A DNA stretch of 64,000 bases from an uncultured Christensenellaceae bacterium (lineage in GTDB: Bacteria; Bacillota; Clostridia; Christensenellales; Pumilibacteraceae), in assembly GCA_910586925.1 (NCBI GenBank), contig CAJUKG010000004.1:62001-126000 (forward strand), in the 5' to 3' direction. The translations under genes and the position numbers were made by a program. Shown here piece after piece: positions 35,335 to 42,724 of the stretch; position 1 is the stretch's first letter; every line of letters starts with the position of its first letter. Below the pieces are notes generated by a model, which searched no databases, was not told where the DNA came from, and saw nothing but the letters and a program-made list of their open reading frames with translations.

Positions 35335-35763
35335 TCACCCCACACGCCGCAGTTCGCCGAAAGCGCTTTCAATCACGACATACCCGAACTCACTGCATAT
35401 ATCGTTTTCAACGTTCTGCACATACGCATAAACCATAAAACGACGTTTACCCATAGGACGCAAAATATGATCCCAATCTTCTTGATAAGGGCTTACGTAC
35501 AAGAACGAATACGTTTCGCCGACAACGGGAAGATAGTCGTGCGTTACGGCGTAGATCTTCCCGTTATGCTGTTGTTCAAGCTCTTTGATTTTCGCGTACA
35601 ACTCCGATCCGACATCTATTCGCCTTGCTTCGGCGTTCTCGTACAAGTACACTTGATTATTACATATGTAATCCAATATGTACGGCTTGCTTATTCCAAA
35701 ATCTTCCATGAACCCTTCTGTTATGCTCTTTAACATTGCTCGATCTATGATTTCATGTAACAT
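35335..35763 (-). CDS. Unknown prophage protein, 142 aa
   Basis: Soluble, mildly acidic protein without recognised domain. The N-terminus may be amphipathic, and the middle (KIYAVTHDYLPVVGETYSF) is beta-like. It belongs to the early part of the leftward operon and is translationally close to its neighbours (4-base gap downstream). Confidence 0.6.
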   Translation of the reverse strand: MLHEIIDRAMLKSITEGFMEDFGISKPYILDYICNNQVYLYENAEARRIDVGSELYAKIKELEQQHNGKIYAVTHDYLPVVGETYSFLYVSPYQEDWDHILRPMGKRRFMVYAYVQNVENDICSEFGYVVIESAFGELRRVG

Positions 35764-35779
35764 ATTCGTTTACACCGCC

Positions 35780-36115
35780 CTATTTATTGAGCTCTATAAT
35801 CATAGCTATATCGCCCAACGCCATATATCCGGACATTGCCAATTCCGCCAAATGATCGAAATGCTCGCCATGCAAATACTTATAACGATTAAAGTAATCG
35901 TATCTTACTTGATCAAGAAGCTCGTCAATCGCGTCAGCATCCTTACACTCTTCGCGAGCTACTTCGATGAAATCGTAGATCGTTTTTTGCGCGTATCGGC
36001 AGAGCTCCGAAAGACCTTGCGCATGTTGACTGTCGTACCAATCCGCATCAGCGTCATATTCGCGAGCTTCGTCGGATAGCAATTTCAGTACCCTTTCTTT
36101 GTCATTGTTTGTCAT
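35780..36115 (-). CDS. Unknown acidic prophage protein, 111 aa
   Basis: Very acidic, helical protein (Asp/Glu-rich, for example EYDADADWYD and CKDADAIDELLD). No family recognised; the charge would fit a DNA-mimic or regulatory protein but this is speculative. ATG at complement 36113-36115 has AAGGAG 8 bases upstream, with the same leader sequence (AAGGAGTGAAAACT) as the next small gene. Confidence 0.6.
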   Translation of the reverse strand: MTNNDKERVLKLLSDEAREYDADADWYDSQHAQGLSELCRYAQKTIYDFIEVAREECKDADAIDELLDQVRYDYFNRYKYLHGEHFDHLAELAMSGYMALGDIAMIIELNK

Positions 36116-36157
36116 AGTTTTCACTCCTTGAAATTTAATCCGAGTCCAAATCGATTA

Positions 36158-36256
36158 CTATCTGTTAATCAAAAACATTAGTACAATTGAACCGATTACC
36201 GATATTATTGTTACCGCCCACGAACACGCTACTGATGTAATTACAACTGGATCCAT
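36158..36256 (-). CDS. 32-aa single-pass membrane peptide, first gene of the prophage operon
   Basis: Short ORF beginning MDPVVITS, with a continuous hydrophobic helix (about residues 5-29) and ending FLINR. It has AAGGAG 8 bases before the ATG and is the first reading frame after the strong operator-controlled promoter. Size and topology recall small inovirus membrane proteins, but it has no signal peptide and could also be a toxin-like or superinfection-exclusion peptide. Confidence 0.6.
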   Translation of the reverse strand: MDPVVITSVACSWAVTIISVIGSIVLMFLINR

Positions 36257-36272
36257 AGTTTTCACTCCTTTA

Positions 36273-36349
36273 AACAAATATATTTGTTATACGCAAATTA
36301 TATAACAAATATTATTGTTTGTCAAGGACATATAACAAATTATTTTGTA
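36273..36349. promoter_or_regulatory. Repressor operators O1-O3 and main leftward promoter
   Basis: Three copies of AACAAATA-nTATTTGTT-like palindromes: O1 36273-36288 (perfect), O2 36304-36319 and O3 36334-36349, about 30 bp apart. On the minus strand TTGACA (complement 36320-36325), a 17-base spacer and TATAAT (complement 36297-36302) make a perfect consensus promoter whose spacer is O2. The XRE gene is divergent. The design is that of a lysogeny switch. Confidence 0.85.
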
Positions 36350-36373
36350 AAATATTATAAAGGAGATATCATC

Positions 36374-36799
36374 ATGTATAATTATGGGAACGCAATAAAA
36401 AGTCAACGTGAATTATTTGGATATTCTCAAACCGCACTTTCAAAAAAAACAAATATCAGCCAACAAATAATTAGCAAATGGGAACGTAATGAAACAATTC
36501 CAAGCATTGATATGTGCGTACAACTCGCACAATTTTACGGAATTACAATTGATGAGCTTATAGGATTGGAACCCAAAGACCAAACCAACGAAAAACAAAA
36601 AACCGCCCTACACGCTTTATCGAGTAGTGCCGTCAATTTTGCAAAAGAATATCAAGACATTATTTCCGACAAAAACTTTATTGATATGTCTAAACTATAC
36701 AAAGCCGTTAAACCGGAACTACGAGCGCTAATGCTCGGGTATATCGTCGGCATTTTGCAAAGCCAAGGCGTAAACACAAAATCCATTTTAGGATATTAA
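36374..36799 (+). CDS. XRE-family (cI-like) repressor of the prophage
   Basis: 141-aa protein with an N-terminal helix-turn-helix (IKSQRELFGYSQTALSKKTNISQQIISKWERN, about residues 7-40) and an unrecognised, probably oligomerising C-terminal part. ATG at 36374 has AAGGAG upstream and is preferred over an in-frame start inside the operators. The three palindromes between it and the leftward operon are its likely binding sites. There is no peptidase motif of the LexA/cI type, so induction may differ from RecA-driven cleavage. Confidence 0.88.
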   Translation: MYNYGNAIKSQRELFGYSQTALSKKTNISQQIISKWERNETIPSIDMCVQLAQFYGITIDELIGLEPKDQTNEKQKTALHALSSSAVNFAKEYQDIISDKNFIDMSKLYKAVKPELRALMLGYIVGILQSQGVNTKSILGY

Positions 36800-36811
36800 T
36801 AAAAATACCTA

Positions 36812-36839
36812 TTGACAAATCACCATATTATCGTATACT
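36812..36839 (+). promoter_or_regulatory. Promoter of the integrase gene
   Basis: TTGACA (36812-36817), 16-base spacer, TATACT (36834-36839), about 36 bases before the integrase start. Confidence 0.65.
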
Positions 36840-36875
36840 GTACTTCCTACTACTTACAAGGGGGTATACGCTTTT

Positions 36876-38147
36876 ATGGAAACCGACTTCATTGTTCACC
36901 AACTCGGATCTATGGCACAAGCCGTCGATATTCTCGACAAGCAATCTTCGGAAATCAAAAACTGCATTTGCATATTGCTTGGGTACATTAAAGCCGAGCA
37001 AGACACAAATCCCGGCAATGGGTACGATAATCAAATCAAGGAATTAAAACTCATGATTATCGACCTTAACATAAAAGGATCTATAAGACTGCGACAAAAC
37101 GGACTTATAGAATTACGCACCCGCGCTTTCGGCTCGATATACGGACGAACCAAATCCGAGATCGAGCAAAAGCTCACCCAAAAATTAAAGGAGATACAAG
37201 ACAGCAACAAACAACTACCCCGTTCCCGGCGCGTTCCGAAACTTTCAGATTTTTTTACGGAGATCTATCTACCGTTTAAACAACAAAACATAGAAGAAAG
37301 ATCCGTACAAGAATTAAAACGGTATTGTGATATTCTGATCCAAAACGGGTTTGATATTACATTAAATAAAATATCTACATTGCAGATAGAAAAATTCTTA
37401 TATACGATAGAAAAATCCCGTACTCGGCAAGTTATGCGCGGCGTTATAAACAACATTCTCAATTATGCAAAGCAGCTATCCGTAATCAAATCCAATCCTT
37501 GCGACAACGTATCGAAAATAAAACACGTTACTAACAAAGGACGGGCATTAAGTTTTTCCGATCAGCTCGAATTCTTTTCCAAGCTCTACACCGCGCAAAA
37601 TATTAGACTTACGGAAAAACTATATTATACATTTGTTTATCTTACAGGCACACGACGCAATGAAGCCATTTCCGTTAGATATTCCGATATTGACTTTGTA
37701 AACAATATCTTACATATTCCCGGAACGAAAACAAAAACGTCCGATCGCGATATTCCGCTTTTTCCGTTAGTCAAACGAATACTCGAACGAATACAGCCTA
37801 ACAAGCAAGACAGGTTTTTTACGTTCGATAAAGCCGACGCTACCAGAAAAATTAAAAAAGCTACTGCCGATTACCATTTGCACGAACTGCGGCACACTTT
37901 CGGAACGATAGCCATATGCGTACAAAAGTTAGATCCAAACACAGTTGCGCTATACATGGGACACGCCGATCCATACATGACTTTAAATACATATACTCAC
38001 CCGGAACAGCTCGACAAAGCATTGTTCTACGACGGCAGTTTAACGGACGAACAAAAACTATCCGTTTTGAAAAACAAATACAACGCTATTCTATCGTTGA
38101 TTTCAGATTTTCTCGACACCGTACCCAAATTCGTACCCACAAATTAA
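36876..38147 (+). CDS. Tyrosine-type site-specific integrase of the prophage
   Basis: 423-aa phage-type integrase. Catalytic residues are visible: Arg of GTRRNE (about 260), the HxxR of HELRHTFG (336-339), His of MGHADP (363) and the nucleophilic Tyr of TLNTYTH (373). A core-binding domain lies at about 120-215. It sits 90 bases from the tRNA-Thr gene whose 3' part forms the 47-bp attachment repeat, as is usual for tRNA-targeting integrases. GGGGG lies 12 bases before the ATG. It should both insert and, with a partner, excise the element; no excisionase was recognised. Confidence 0.95.
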   Translation: METDFIVHQLGSMAQAVDILDKQSSEIKNCICILLGYIKAEQDTNPGNGYDNQIKELKLMIIDLNIKGSIRLRQNGLIELRTRAFGSIYGRTKSEIEQKLTQKLKEIQDSNKQLPRSRRVPKLSDFFTEIYLPFKQQNIEERSVQELKRYCDILIQNGFDITLNKISTLQIEKFLYTIEKSRTRQVMRGVINNILNYAKQLSVIKSNPCDNVSKIKHVTNKGRALSFSDQLEFFSKLYTAQNIRLTEKLYYTFVYLTGTRRNEAISVRYSDIDFVNNILHIPGTKTKTSDRDIPLFPLVKRILERIQPNKQDRFFTFDKADATRKIKKATADYHLHELRHTFGTIAICVQKLDPNTVALYMGHADPYMTLNTYTHPEQLDKALFYDGSLTDEQKLSVLKNKYNAILSLISDFLDTVPKFVPTN

Positions 38148-38202
38148 TCAGTTTAACATATTTTTCGGTTATGATAATCGTTTGATTTACGCTTTTAAGG
38201 CA

Positions 38203-38234
38203 CAAAAAAACGCCGAAACTTTTGATTTCGACGC
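38203..38234 (-). terminator. Element-supplied terminator for tRNA-Thr
   Basis: Minus strand GCGTCGAAA-tcaaaag-TTTCGGCG followed by seven T, just after the tRNA 3' end. It replaces the original terminator displaced to 26298-26325. Confidence 0.75.
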
Positions 38235-38236
38235 TC

Positions 38237-38283
38237 TTGGAGCTACTGGGCGGACTCGAACCGCCGACCTGCTGATTACGAAT
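38237..38283 (-). other. Right attachment site within tRNA-Thr
   Basis: 47 bp identical to 26326-26372. The prophage supplies this 3' part, so the tRNA gene stays intact after integration. Confidence 0.92.
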
Positions 38284-38313
38284 CAGCTGCTCTACCAACT
38301 GAGCCACAGTAGC
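38238..38313 (-). tRNA. tRNA-Thr (anticodon CGT)
   Basis: 76 bases including encoded CCA. It folds as a full cloverleaf: acceptor GCTACTG/CAGTAGC, anticodon loop TTCGTAA and T-loop TTCGAGT. The 3' 46 bases come from the integrated element; the 5' 30 bases are chromosomal. Confidence 0.97.
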
Positions 38314-38472
38314 ATTGTTGTTTATTTGACCGTGCGCGGGAGACGATGATAACCGTAACGGATTTCTCGCCGCCGTTGCGATATTTATTATATCACACTG
38401 TAATACGATTTGCAAACGTTTTGCGACGGTTTTCTGTTTTTTCGCCGTTCCGTGACCGATTTTTTATGCGCA

Positions 38473-39057
38473 TCACAGCGCGGTGCGTCTGCCGAGTGCC
38501 TGCGACAGCGTTACGGCGTCGGCATACTCGAGTTCGGAACCCATGGATATGCCCTGCGCGATCCGCGTCACTTTTATGCCGAGCGGTTTTATAAGCCGCG
38601 CGAGATACACGGCGGTCGCCTCGCCTTCCACGTCGGGATTGGTCGCGACGATCACTTCTTCCACGCCGTCGAGCCGCGCCATTAGCGATTTAATATTGAG
38701 GTCGTCGGGCGTTCTGTTATTCATCGGCGACAGCGTGCCGTGAAGCACATGATACGCGCCGTCGAACGCGCCCGTATTCTCTATTGCCGTGACGTCTTTG
38801 GGGTACGCGACGACGCAAAGCTGTTTCTTACTGCGGGTATTGCACAGCTCGCACACACTGCCGTCTGTATAATTGCCGCACACCTCGCAAAGCCGCACCG
38901 TACTCTTGACCTCTTTGAGCGCGGCACAAAATGCGTCCACCTCGTCGTCGGTCATGTCTATAACGGCGTTTGCATAGCGCAATGCGGTTTTCCGTCCGAC
39001 GCCGGGCAGCATCGAAAACCGCGCCGCGAGCACGGCGATACTCTTGATTTCTTTCAT
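38473..39057 (-). CDS. recR: Recombination protein RecR
   Basis: 194-aa partner of RecF/RecO in gap repair. It has the helix-hairpin-helix LPGVGRKTALRYA, a Cys4 zinc finger (CEVCGNYTDGSVCELC) and the Toprim domain (ENTGAFDGAYHVLHG... NPDVEGEATA). The start overlaps the ybaB stop in TAATG. The usual ybaB-recR pair is kept, without dnaX upstream in this window. Confidence 0.97.
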   Translation of the reverse strand: MKEIKSIAVLAARFSMLPGVGRKTALRYANAVIDMTDDEVDAFCAALKEVKSTVRLCEVCGNYTDGSVCELCNTRSKKQLCVVAYPKDVTAIENTGAFDGAYHVLHGTLSPMNNRTPDDLNIKSLMARLDGVEEVIVATNPDVEGEATAVYLARLIKPLGIKVTRIAQGISMGSELEYADAVTLSQALGRRTAL

Positions 39058-39395
39058 TAAAAAGTTCCGAGCTGAGCGAGCGGACTGTTCTGCACAAGTT
39101 CTTCCGCCTTGACATACGCTTCGTTCGCCGCCGCGGTGATGAGGTCTTCGAGCATTTCCACGTCCTCGGGATCGACGGCCTCGGGCTTAATCTCAATCGA
39201 GATAAAACGTTTGGTGCCCGACACCGTGACCGCCACGGCTCCGCCGCCCGAAGTACCCGTAACGCGGGCGTTCTCGAGTTCTTCCTTGGCTTGAGCCATT
39301 TGCGCCTGCAGCTTCTGCGCCTGCTGCATCATTTGTTGCATATTCATTCCGCCGCCGCCACCGCCGCCGCGTCCGTATCCGCCGAACCTTGCCAT
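39057..39395 (-). CDS. YbaB/EbfC nucleoid-associated protein
   Basis: 112-aa DNA-binding protein. After a glycine-rich N-terminus it shows [24 protein letters not shown] and the conserved core [19 protein letters not shown]... [19 protein letters not shown] precedes the ATG. It is cotranscribed and translationally coupled with recR. Confidence 0.95.
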   Translation of the reverse strand: MARFGGYGRGGGGGGGMNMQQMMQQAQKLQAQMAQAKEELENARVTGTSGGGAVAVTVSGTKRFISIEIKPEAVDPEDVEMLEDLITAAANEAYVKAEELVQNSPLAQLGTF

Positions 39396-39430
39396 ATCTT
39401 CTCCTTTATTCTATCGAAACACGCGTTAGT

Positions 39431-41203
39431 TTACGCTTCCCACAAATCGGAAAAAGTTTTTTCGTAGATCTCCGTCTGTTTCTCGAGGTTGTAAGTCAGC
39501 ACGTTGTTTTCCCACTTGGTATATGCCGCGTTTTCAAGACTTGTGCGAAGCGGCGTTTCGAGCAGGTCGTAATACGTTTCGGTGCGCGCCGCCGTGGTAT
39601 AGTCGTTGAGTCCCACCTCGCCCTGCTTGACTACCGATGCCAAGTACATGATATGCACGCCGAAATCGGTAACGACGGGGGTGTAATACACTTCGCCCGG
39701 TTGCAAATTGCGCCGCATATACCGCGCCGCGTCGGCGAACTCCTGCATATACGTTTCGTTCTCGCCCGCATTGAGCTTTTCTTTAACTACGTAACCCTTG
39801 CTGTTGCCGAACGCGCCGGGGTCGGTATTGTATAAATAAATGAGATCGTCGAACGCCGCGTCCGCGCTCTGTACGCTCGGAGCTTTTTCGAGCATGACCG
39901 ATCTTATATGCGCCATTATGTCCGACACCGACATGGGACGGGATTTGTCGTCCTCGCCGTTGACGTGCGGGTACGCAATGATCGCTTTGGAAAGCTGGTC
40001 GCGCTTGGCTTTTACGAGTTTGTCCTTTTCGTTCTCCTCGAGGCTCGCGATGTCCTTGCGGTTCTTGAACGCTTCGAGTTCGCTCTTTTGCGCGTCGGAG
40101 AACGGAAGCAAAATGTGCTTGACGTAGAAGTAATTGGAATTCGCGTTGTACAGCACCGTAGTACTGCCGTCGGACATGGCTTTGTCGTATGCGGCAATAT
40201 CCTGCGTATACTGTGCCTTTTGCGCATTGAGCTGCGAATCATAGCTCTTTTGCACGTCCGCATACTCCACTTTCACGCCGTCGGTGAGATACCTCTGCAA
40301 CGAAGATATCTTTTGCGAACGCTCGTACGATTTGCCCGAAATGTAGTACATGATATGCCCGAACGGGCTTTTATCGGTAACTGGATACGTGCCGATAACT
40401 TCGTACACGCTGCCGATACCGTCGTTGTCGATTTTTTCGTTTATCGCTTCGATTTCTTTATCGAAAGCGGCACGCTCGTCCGCGGTTATGCGGAAATCGT
40501 CCTTGACGCTGCTCTCGATAAGTGCGATGAACCGACGCATTGCTTCGCGCTCGAGCGAGCGGGTGTTCTCGTCGCCGCTGTTGCCGGGGAATTTGGAAAC
40601 TTCGGGAAACCATTCTTCGGTGTCTTTTTTATCAATTTCTTCCATATCGTCGTCGTCACCGCTTTCCTCGGGTTTGACGGGATACGTCGTGTCGCTATCC
40701 ACCGTTTCGTCCGAACTGCTCGACCCCGGTTCTTCGTCGCGTTCTTCGAGAATGTTGTTCTTGAGCGTGGTGAGGGTATTGTCGATCACGGCGTAAATAT
40801 TGCGCTTGACGGCGTTCGTTTCCGTCCAACCCCATTCGATGGTGCCGCAGTCGATGAGCGCGTTCACCTCGTTGGTGACAAGCTCGACGCTGACGAGCAT
40901 ACGCGCCGCATATTTGTACAAGCCCTCGAGATCGCTGCCGAAGCTCTGCGACAGATTGCTCGCGTTATTGTTGACATACTCGATGAGGTCGCGCTTATAG
41001 ATGACCTTTTCGGGCGTGATATACTTTACTTCCTTGACGTTGTCGTCATCGTCGCGAACGCTGTTCGTGATCTCGTAACTTTTGACACGCGCGATTTCCT
41101 GTTGCATGTCGCGTTCGGTATCATGAGAGAAGAACGTGCAACCTGTGAGCATACACGCCGCGATGACTACGCTTAATATTCCTATAACAATGCGTTTGAA
41201 CAT
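39431..41203 (-). CDS. PrsA/SurA-like foldase lipoprotein
   Basis: 590-aa exported lipoprotein (lipobox LTGC at about residues 19-22). It has a helical chaperone-like body, an acidic disordered stretch (EESGDDDDMEEIDKKD) and a C-terminal parvulin-like region (YVKHILLPFSD... GVHIMYLASVV). It probably assists folding of secreted proteins outside the membrane, such as the large glycosidases of this locus. The parvulin domain appears split by a long insert, so isomerase activity is uncertain. AAAGGTG precedes the ATG. Confidence 0.78.
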   Translation of the reverse strand: MFKRIVIGILSVVIAACMLTGCTFFSHDTERDMQQEIARVKSYEITNSVRDDDDNVKEVKYITPEKVIYKRDLIEYVNNNASNLSQSFGSDLEGLYKYAARMLVSVELVTNEVNALIDCGTIEWGWTETNAVKRNIYAVIDNTLTTLKNNILEERDEEPGSSSSDETVDSDTTYPVKPEESGDDDDMEEIDKKDTEEWFPEVSKFPGNSGDENTRSLEREAMRRFIALIESSVKDDFRITADERAAFDKEIEAINEKIDNDGIGSVYEVIGTYPVTDKSPFGHIMYYISGKSYERSQKISSLQRYLTDGVKVEYADVQKSYDSQLNAQKAQYTQDIAAYDKAMSDGSTTVLYNANSNYFYVKHILLPFSDAQKSELEAFKNRKDIASLEENEKDKLVKAKRDQLSKAIIAYPHVNGEDDKSRPMSVSDIMAHIRSVMLEKAPSVQSADAAFDDLIYLYNTDPGAFGNSKGYVVKEKLNAGENETYMQEFADAARYMRRNLQPGEVYYTPVVTDFGVHIMYLASVVKQGEVGLNDYTTAARTETYYDLLETPLRTSLENAAYTKWENNVLTYNLEKQTEIYEKTFSDLWEA

Positions 41204-41341
41204 TTATAAACACCTTTACCGATTAAAGCTTGTCCTATAATTATACTAAAAGGCACGGAAAAAATCAAATGATTTCCATATGTTTTTACCATTTATTTGC
41301 TTTTTATTCCCCCTTTCGGGACAATAAACTATCGAGCGCGC

Positions 41342-41893
41342 TCAAAACTGTATTTTCGCCGCGAGCGCGTTTGCGGTCTTTGCGTCGAAAAGCAGTCCGA
41401 CAAGCTCAAGCCCCAGCTCGATCGCACAGCCAAGCCCGCGCGCCGTCGTTATATTCCCGTCGGTGACGACCCGCGCCCCCGCCTGCACGTTCGCGCCCGA
41501 CATGCCGTCCTCGAAACCGGGAAAACACACCGCGTTTTTGCCGCGTAAAAATCCGTTCGCGCCGAGCACGACAGACGGCGCGGCGCATATAGCCGCCACC
41601 CGTTTTCCTTTTTCGAGAAGCGCGCCGATCGCCGAAACGAGCGGTTTATATGCCGCGAGCCTCGAAGAACCCGGCATGCCGCCCGGCACGAAAAGCGCGT
41701 CGCAGTCGGTAAGATCGACCGCGTCCGAAGCGGCGTCGGCGACGATCTTTACGCCGTGCGAGCTTGTTACCGTGCGGTCGTTTTCGATCGACACAAGCGT
41801 GACTTCCGCGCCCGCGCGGCGCAGTACGTCAACTACGGCAAGGCACTCCACTTCCTCGGTGCCGTTCGCTATCATTGCATAAACCTTGGGCAT
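41342..41893 (-). CDS. DJ-1/PfpI family protein
   Basis: 183-aa class I glutamine-amidotransferase-like fold with the nucleophile-elbow Cys in AAICAAPSVVLG and the early Glu in ANGTEEVE. Family members are deglycase-like or stress proteins; exact activity is unknown. GAGGGG precedes the ATG closely. It is divergent from thiN, with the promoter region at 41894-42050 between them. Confidence 0.9.
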   Translation of the reverse strand: MPKVYAMIANGTEEVECLAVVDVLRRAGAEVTLVSIENDRTVTSSHGVKIVADAASDAVDLTDCDALFVPGGMPGSSRLAAYKPLVSAIGALLEKGKRVAAICAAPSVVLGANGFLRGKNAVCFPGFEDGMSGANVQAGARVVTDGNITTARGLGCAIELGLELVGLLFDAKTANALAAKIQF

Positions 41894-42015
41894 AACCCCT
41901 CCCCGCCCGACTTATCGGGAATTTATTTGCGTATATTATACACCGTCCGCCCGACGAAAGTCAAAGATTTTACGGGCGAGAATTTGGTGCGATCTCGCCC
42001 ATGCGTTTCAACCGC

Positions 42016-42044
42016 TTGATAATCGGTCGCGTTCGTGGTATAAT
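42016..42044 (+). promoter_or_regulatory. Promoter giving a leaderless thiN mRNA
   Basis: TTGATA (42016-42021), 17-base spacer, TATAAT (42039-42044). The start ATG at 42051 is 6 bases after the -10 box, so transcription should begin at or next to it. Confidence 0.75.
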
Positions 42045-42050
42045 ATGCGC

Positions 42051-42677
42051 ATGGAAAAACTATGCGTTATTTTCGGTGCGGGAACGTTATACCCGCCGCA
42101 TAAGAAATTCGATAAGTCCGCGCTCGTCATCGCCGCCGACGGCGGGTACGCGCATGCCGTCGCGCTCGGTATAGAACCCGACGTCGTTATCGGCGATTTC
42201 GATTCGGGGGACATTCCCGAGAACACCGCCGCGCACGTGATAAAACTGCGCCGCGACAAGGACGACACCGACATGCTCGCCGCCGTCAAGCTCGGACTGC
42301 GCCGCGAGTGCCGCACGTTTGCGATATACGGCGGCACGGGCGATCGTCCCGACCACACTTTTGCCAACTATGCCGTGCTTCGATACATGAACGCGTACGG
42401 CGCACGCGGGTATCTCTCGGACGAACGTTTTATCGCGACGGTGATCACCGACGGCAAACTCACCCTGCCGAAGTCAATTCGCGGCACCGTGTCGATATTC
42501 GCATACGGCGGCGACGCATCGGGCGTCACGCTCAAAAACTTCGCATTCCCGCTCGACGACGCCGAGCTGACCCCCGACTTTCCCATAGGCGTATCCAACG
42601 AAACGACGTGCGGCGGCGAAATTTCCGTCAAGCACGGCTCGCTGCTCGTTTTCTTTCCGCGAAACGGTCGAAAATAA
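42051..42677 (+). CDS. thiN: Thiamine pyrophosphokinase
   Basis: Transfers pyrophosphate from ATP to thiamine, making the cofactor. The 208-aa protein has the family motifs ADGGYAHA, PDVVIGDFDS, the DKDDTDMLAA signature, YGGTGDRPDHTFAN and the C-terminal GVSNE. ATG at 42051 is chosen by homology and by the promoter; an ATG two codons earlier lies on or upstream of the predicted start site. There is no Shine-Dalgarno. Confidence 0.95.
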   Translation: MEKLCVIFGAGTLYPPHKKFDKSALVIAADGGYAHAVALGIEPDVVIGDFDSGDIPENTAAHVIKLRRDKDDTDMLAAVKLGLRRECRTFAIYGGTGDRPDHTFANYAVLRYMNAYGARGYLSDERFIATVITDGKLTLPKSIRGTVSIFAYGGDASGVTLKNFAFPLDDAELTPDFPIGVSNETTCGGEISVKHGSLLVFFPRNGRK

Positions 42678-42694
42678 AACATTCTTCGATTTGA

Positions 42695-42722
42695 AAAACG
42701 GCAGTCTTGGAGCTGCCGTTTT
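42695..42722. terminator. Bidirectional terminator between convergent thiN and DnaJ-like genes
   Basis: AAAACGGCAG / CTGCCGTTTT stem with an 8-base loop and T-rich sequence on both strands. Confidence 0.85.
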
Positions 42723-42724
42723 TG

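Larger units (their letters stand above)
26326..38283. mobile_element. Integrated inovirus-like (filamentous phage) prophage in tRNA-Thr
   Basis: An 11.9-kb element between 47-bp direct repeats. From the tRNA inward it has a tyrosine integrase and an XRE repressor (plus strand). Then comes a leftward operon: 32-aa membrane peptide, three small genes, cytosine methyltransferase, nested-start gene, possible ssDNA-binding protein, two exported proteins, Zot/gpI-like ATPase, two small genes and HUH Rep. A 0.8-kb palindrome-rich non-coding region closes it. Rep plus a Zot-like ATPase plus exported proteins in about 12 kb without capsid, terminase, portal or conjugation genes is the pattern of inoviruses. 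A typical short major coat protein is not obvious, so the call is strong but not proven. Confidence 0.75.

Noticed and set aside
26326..38283. Integrative conjugative or mobilisable element instead of a phage
   Set aside because: No relaxase with MOB motifs, coupling protein or type IV secretion genes were found; the ATPase has Zot-like features and two exported proteins precede it. Not fully excluded.
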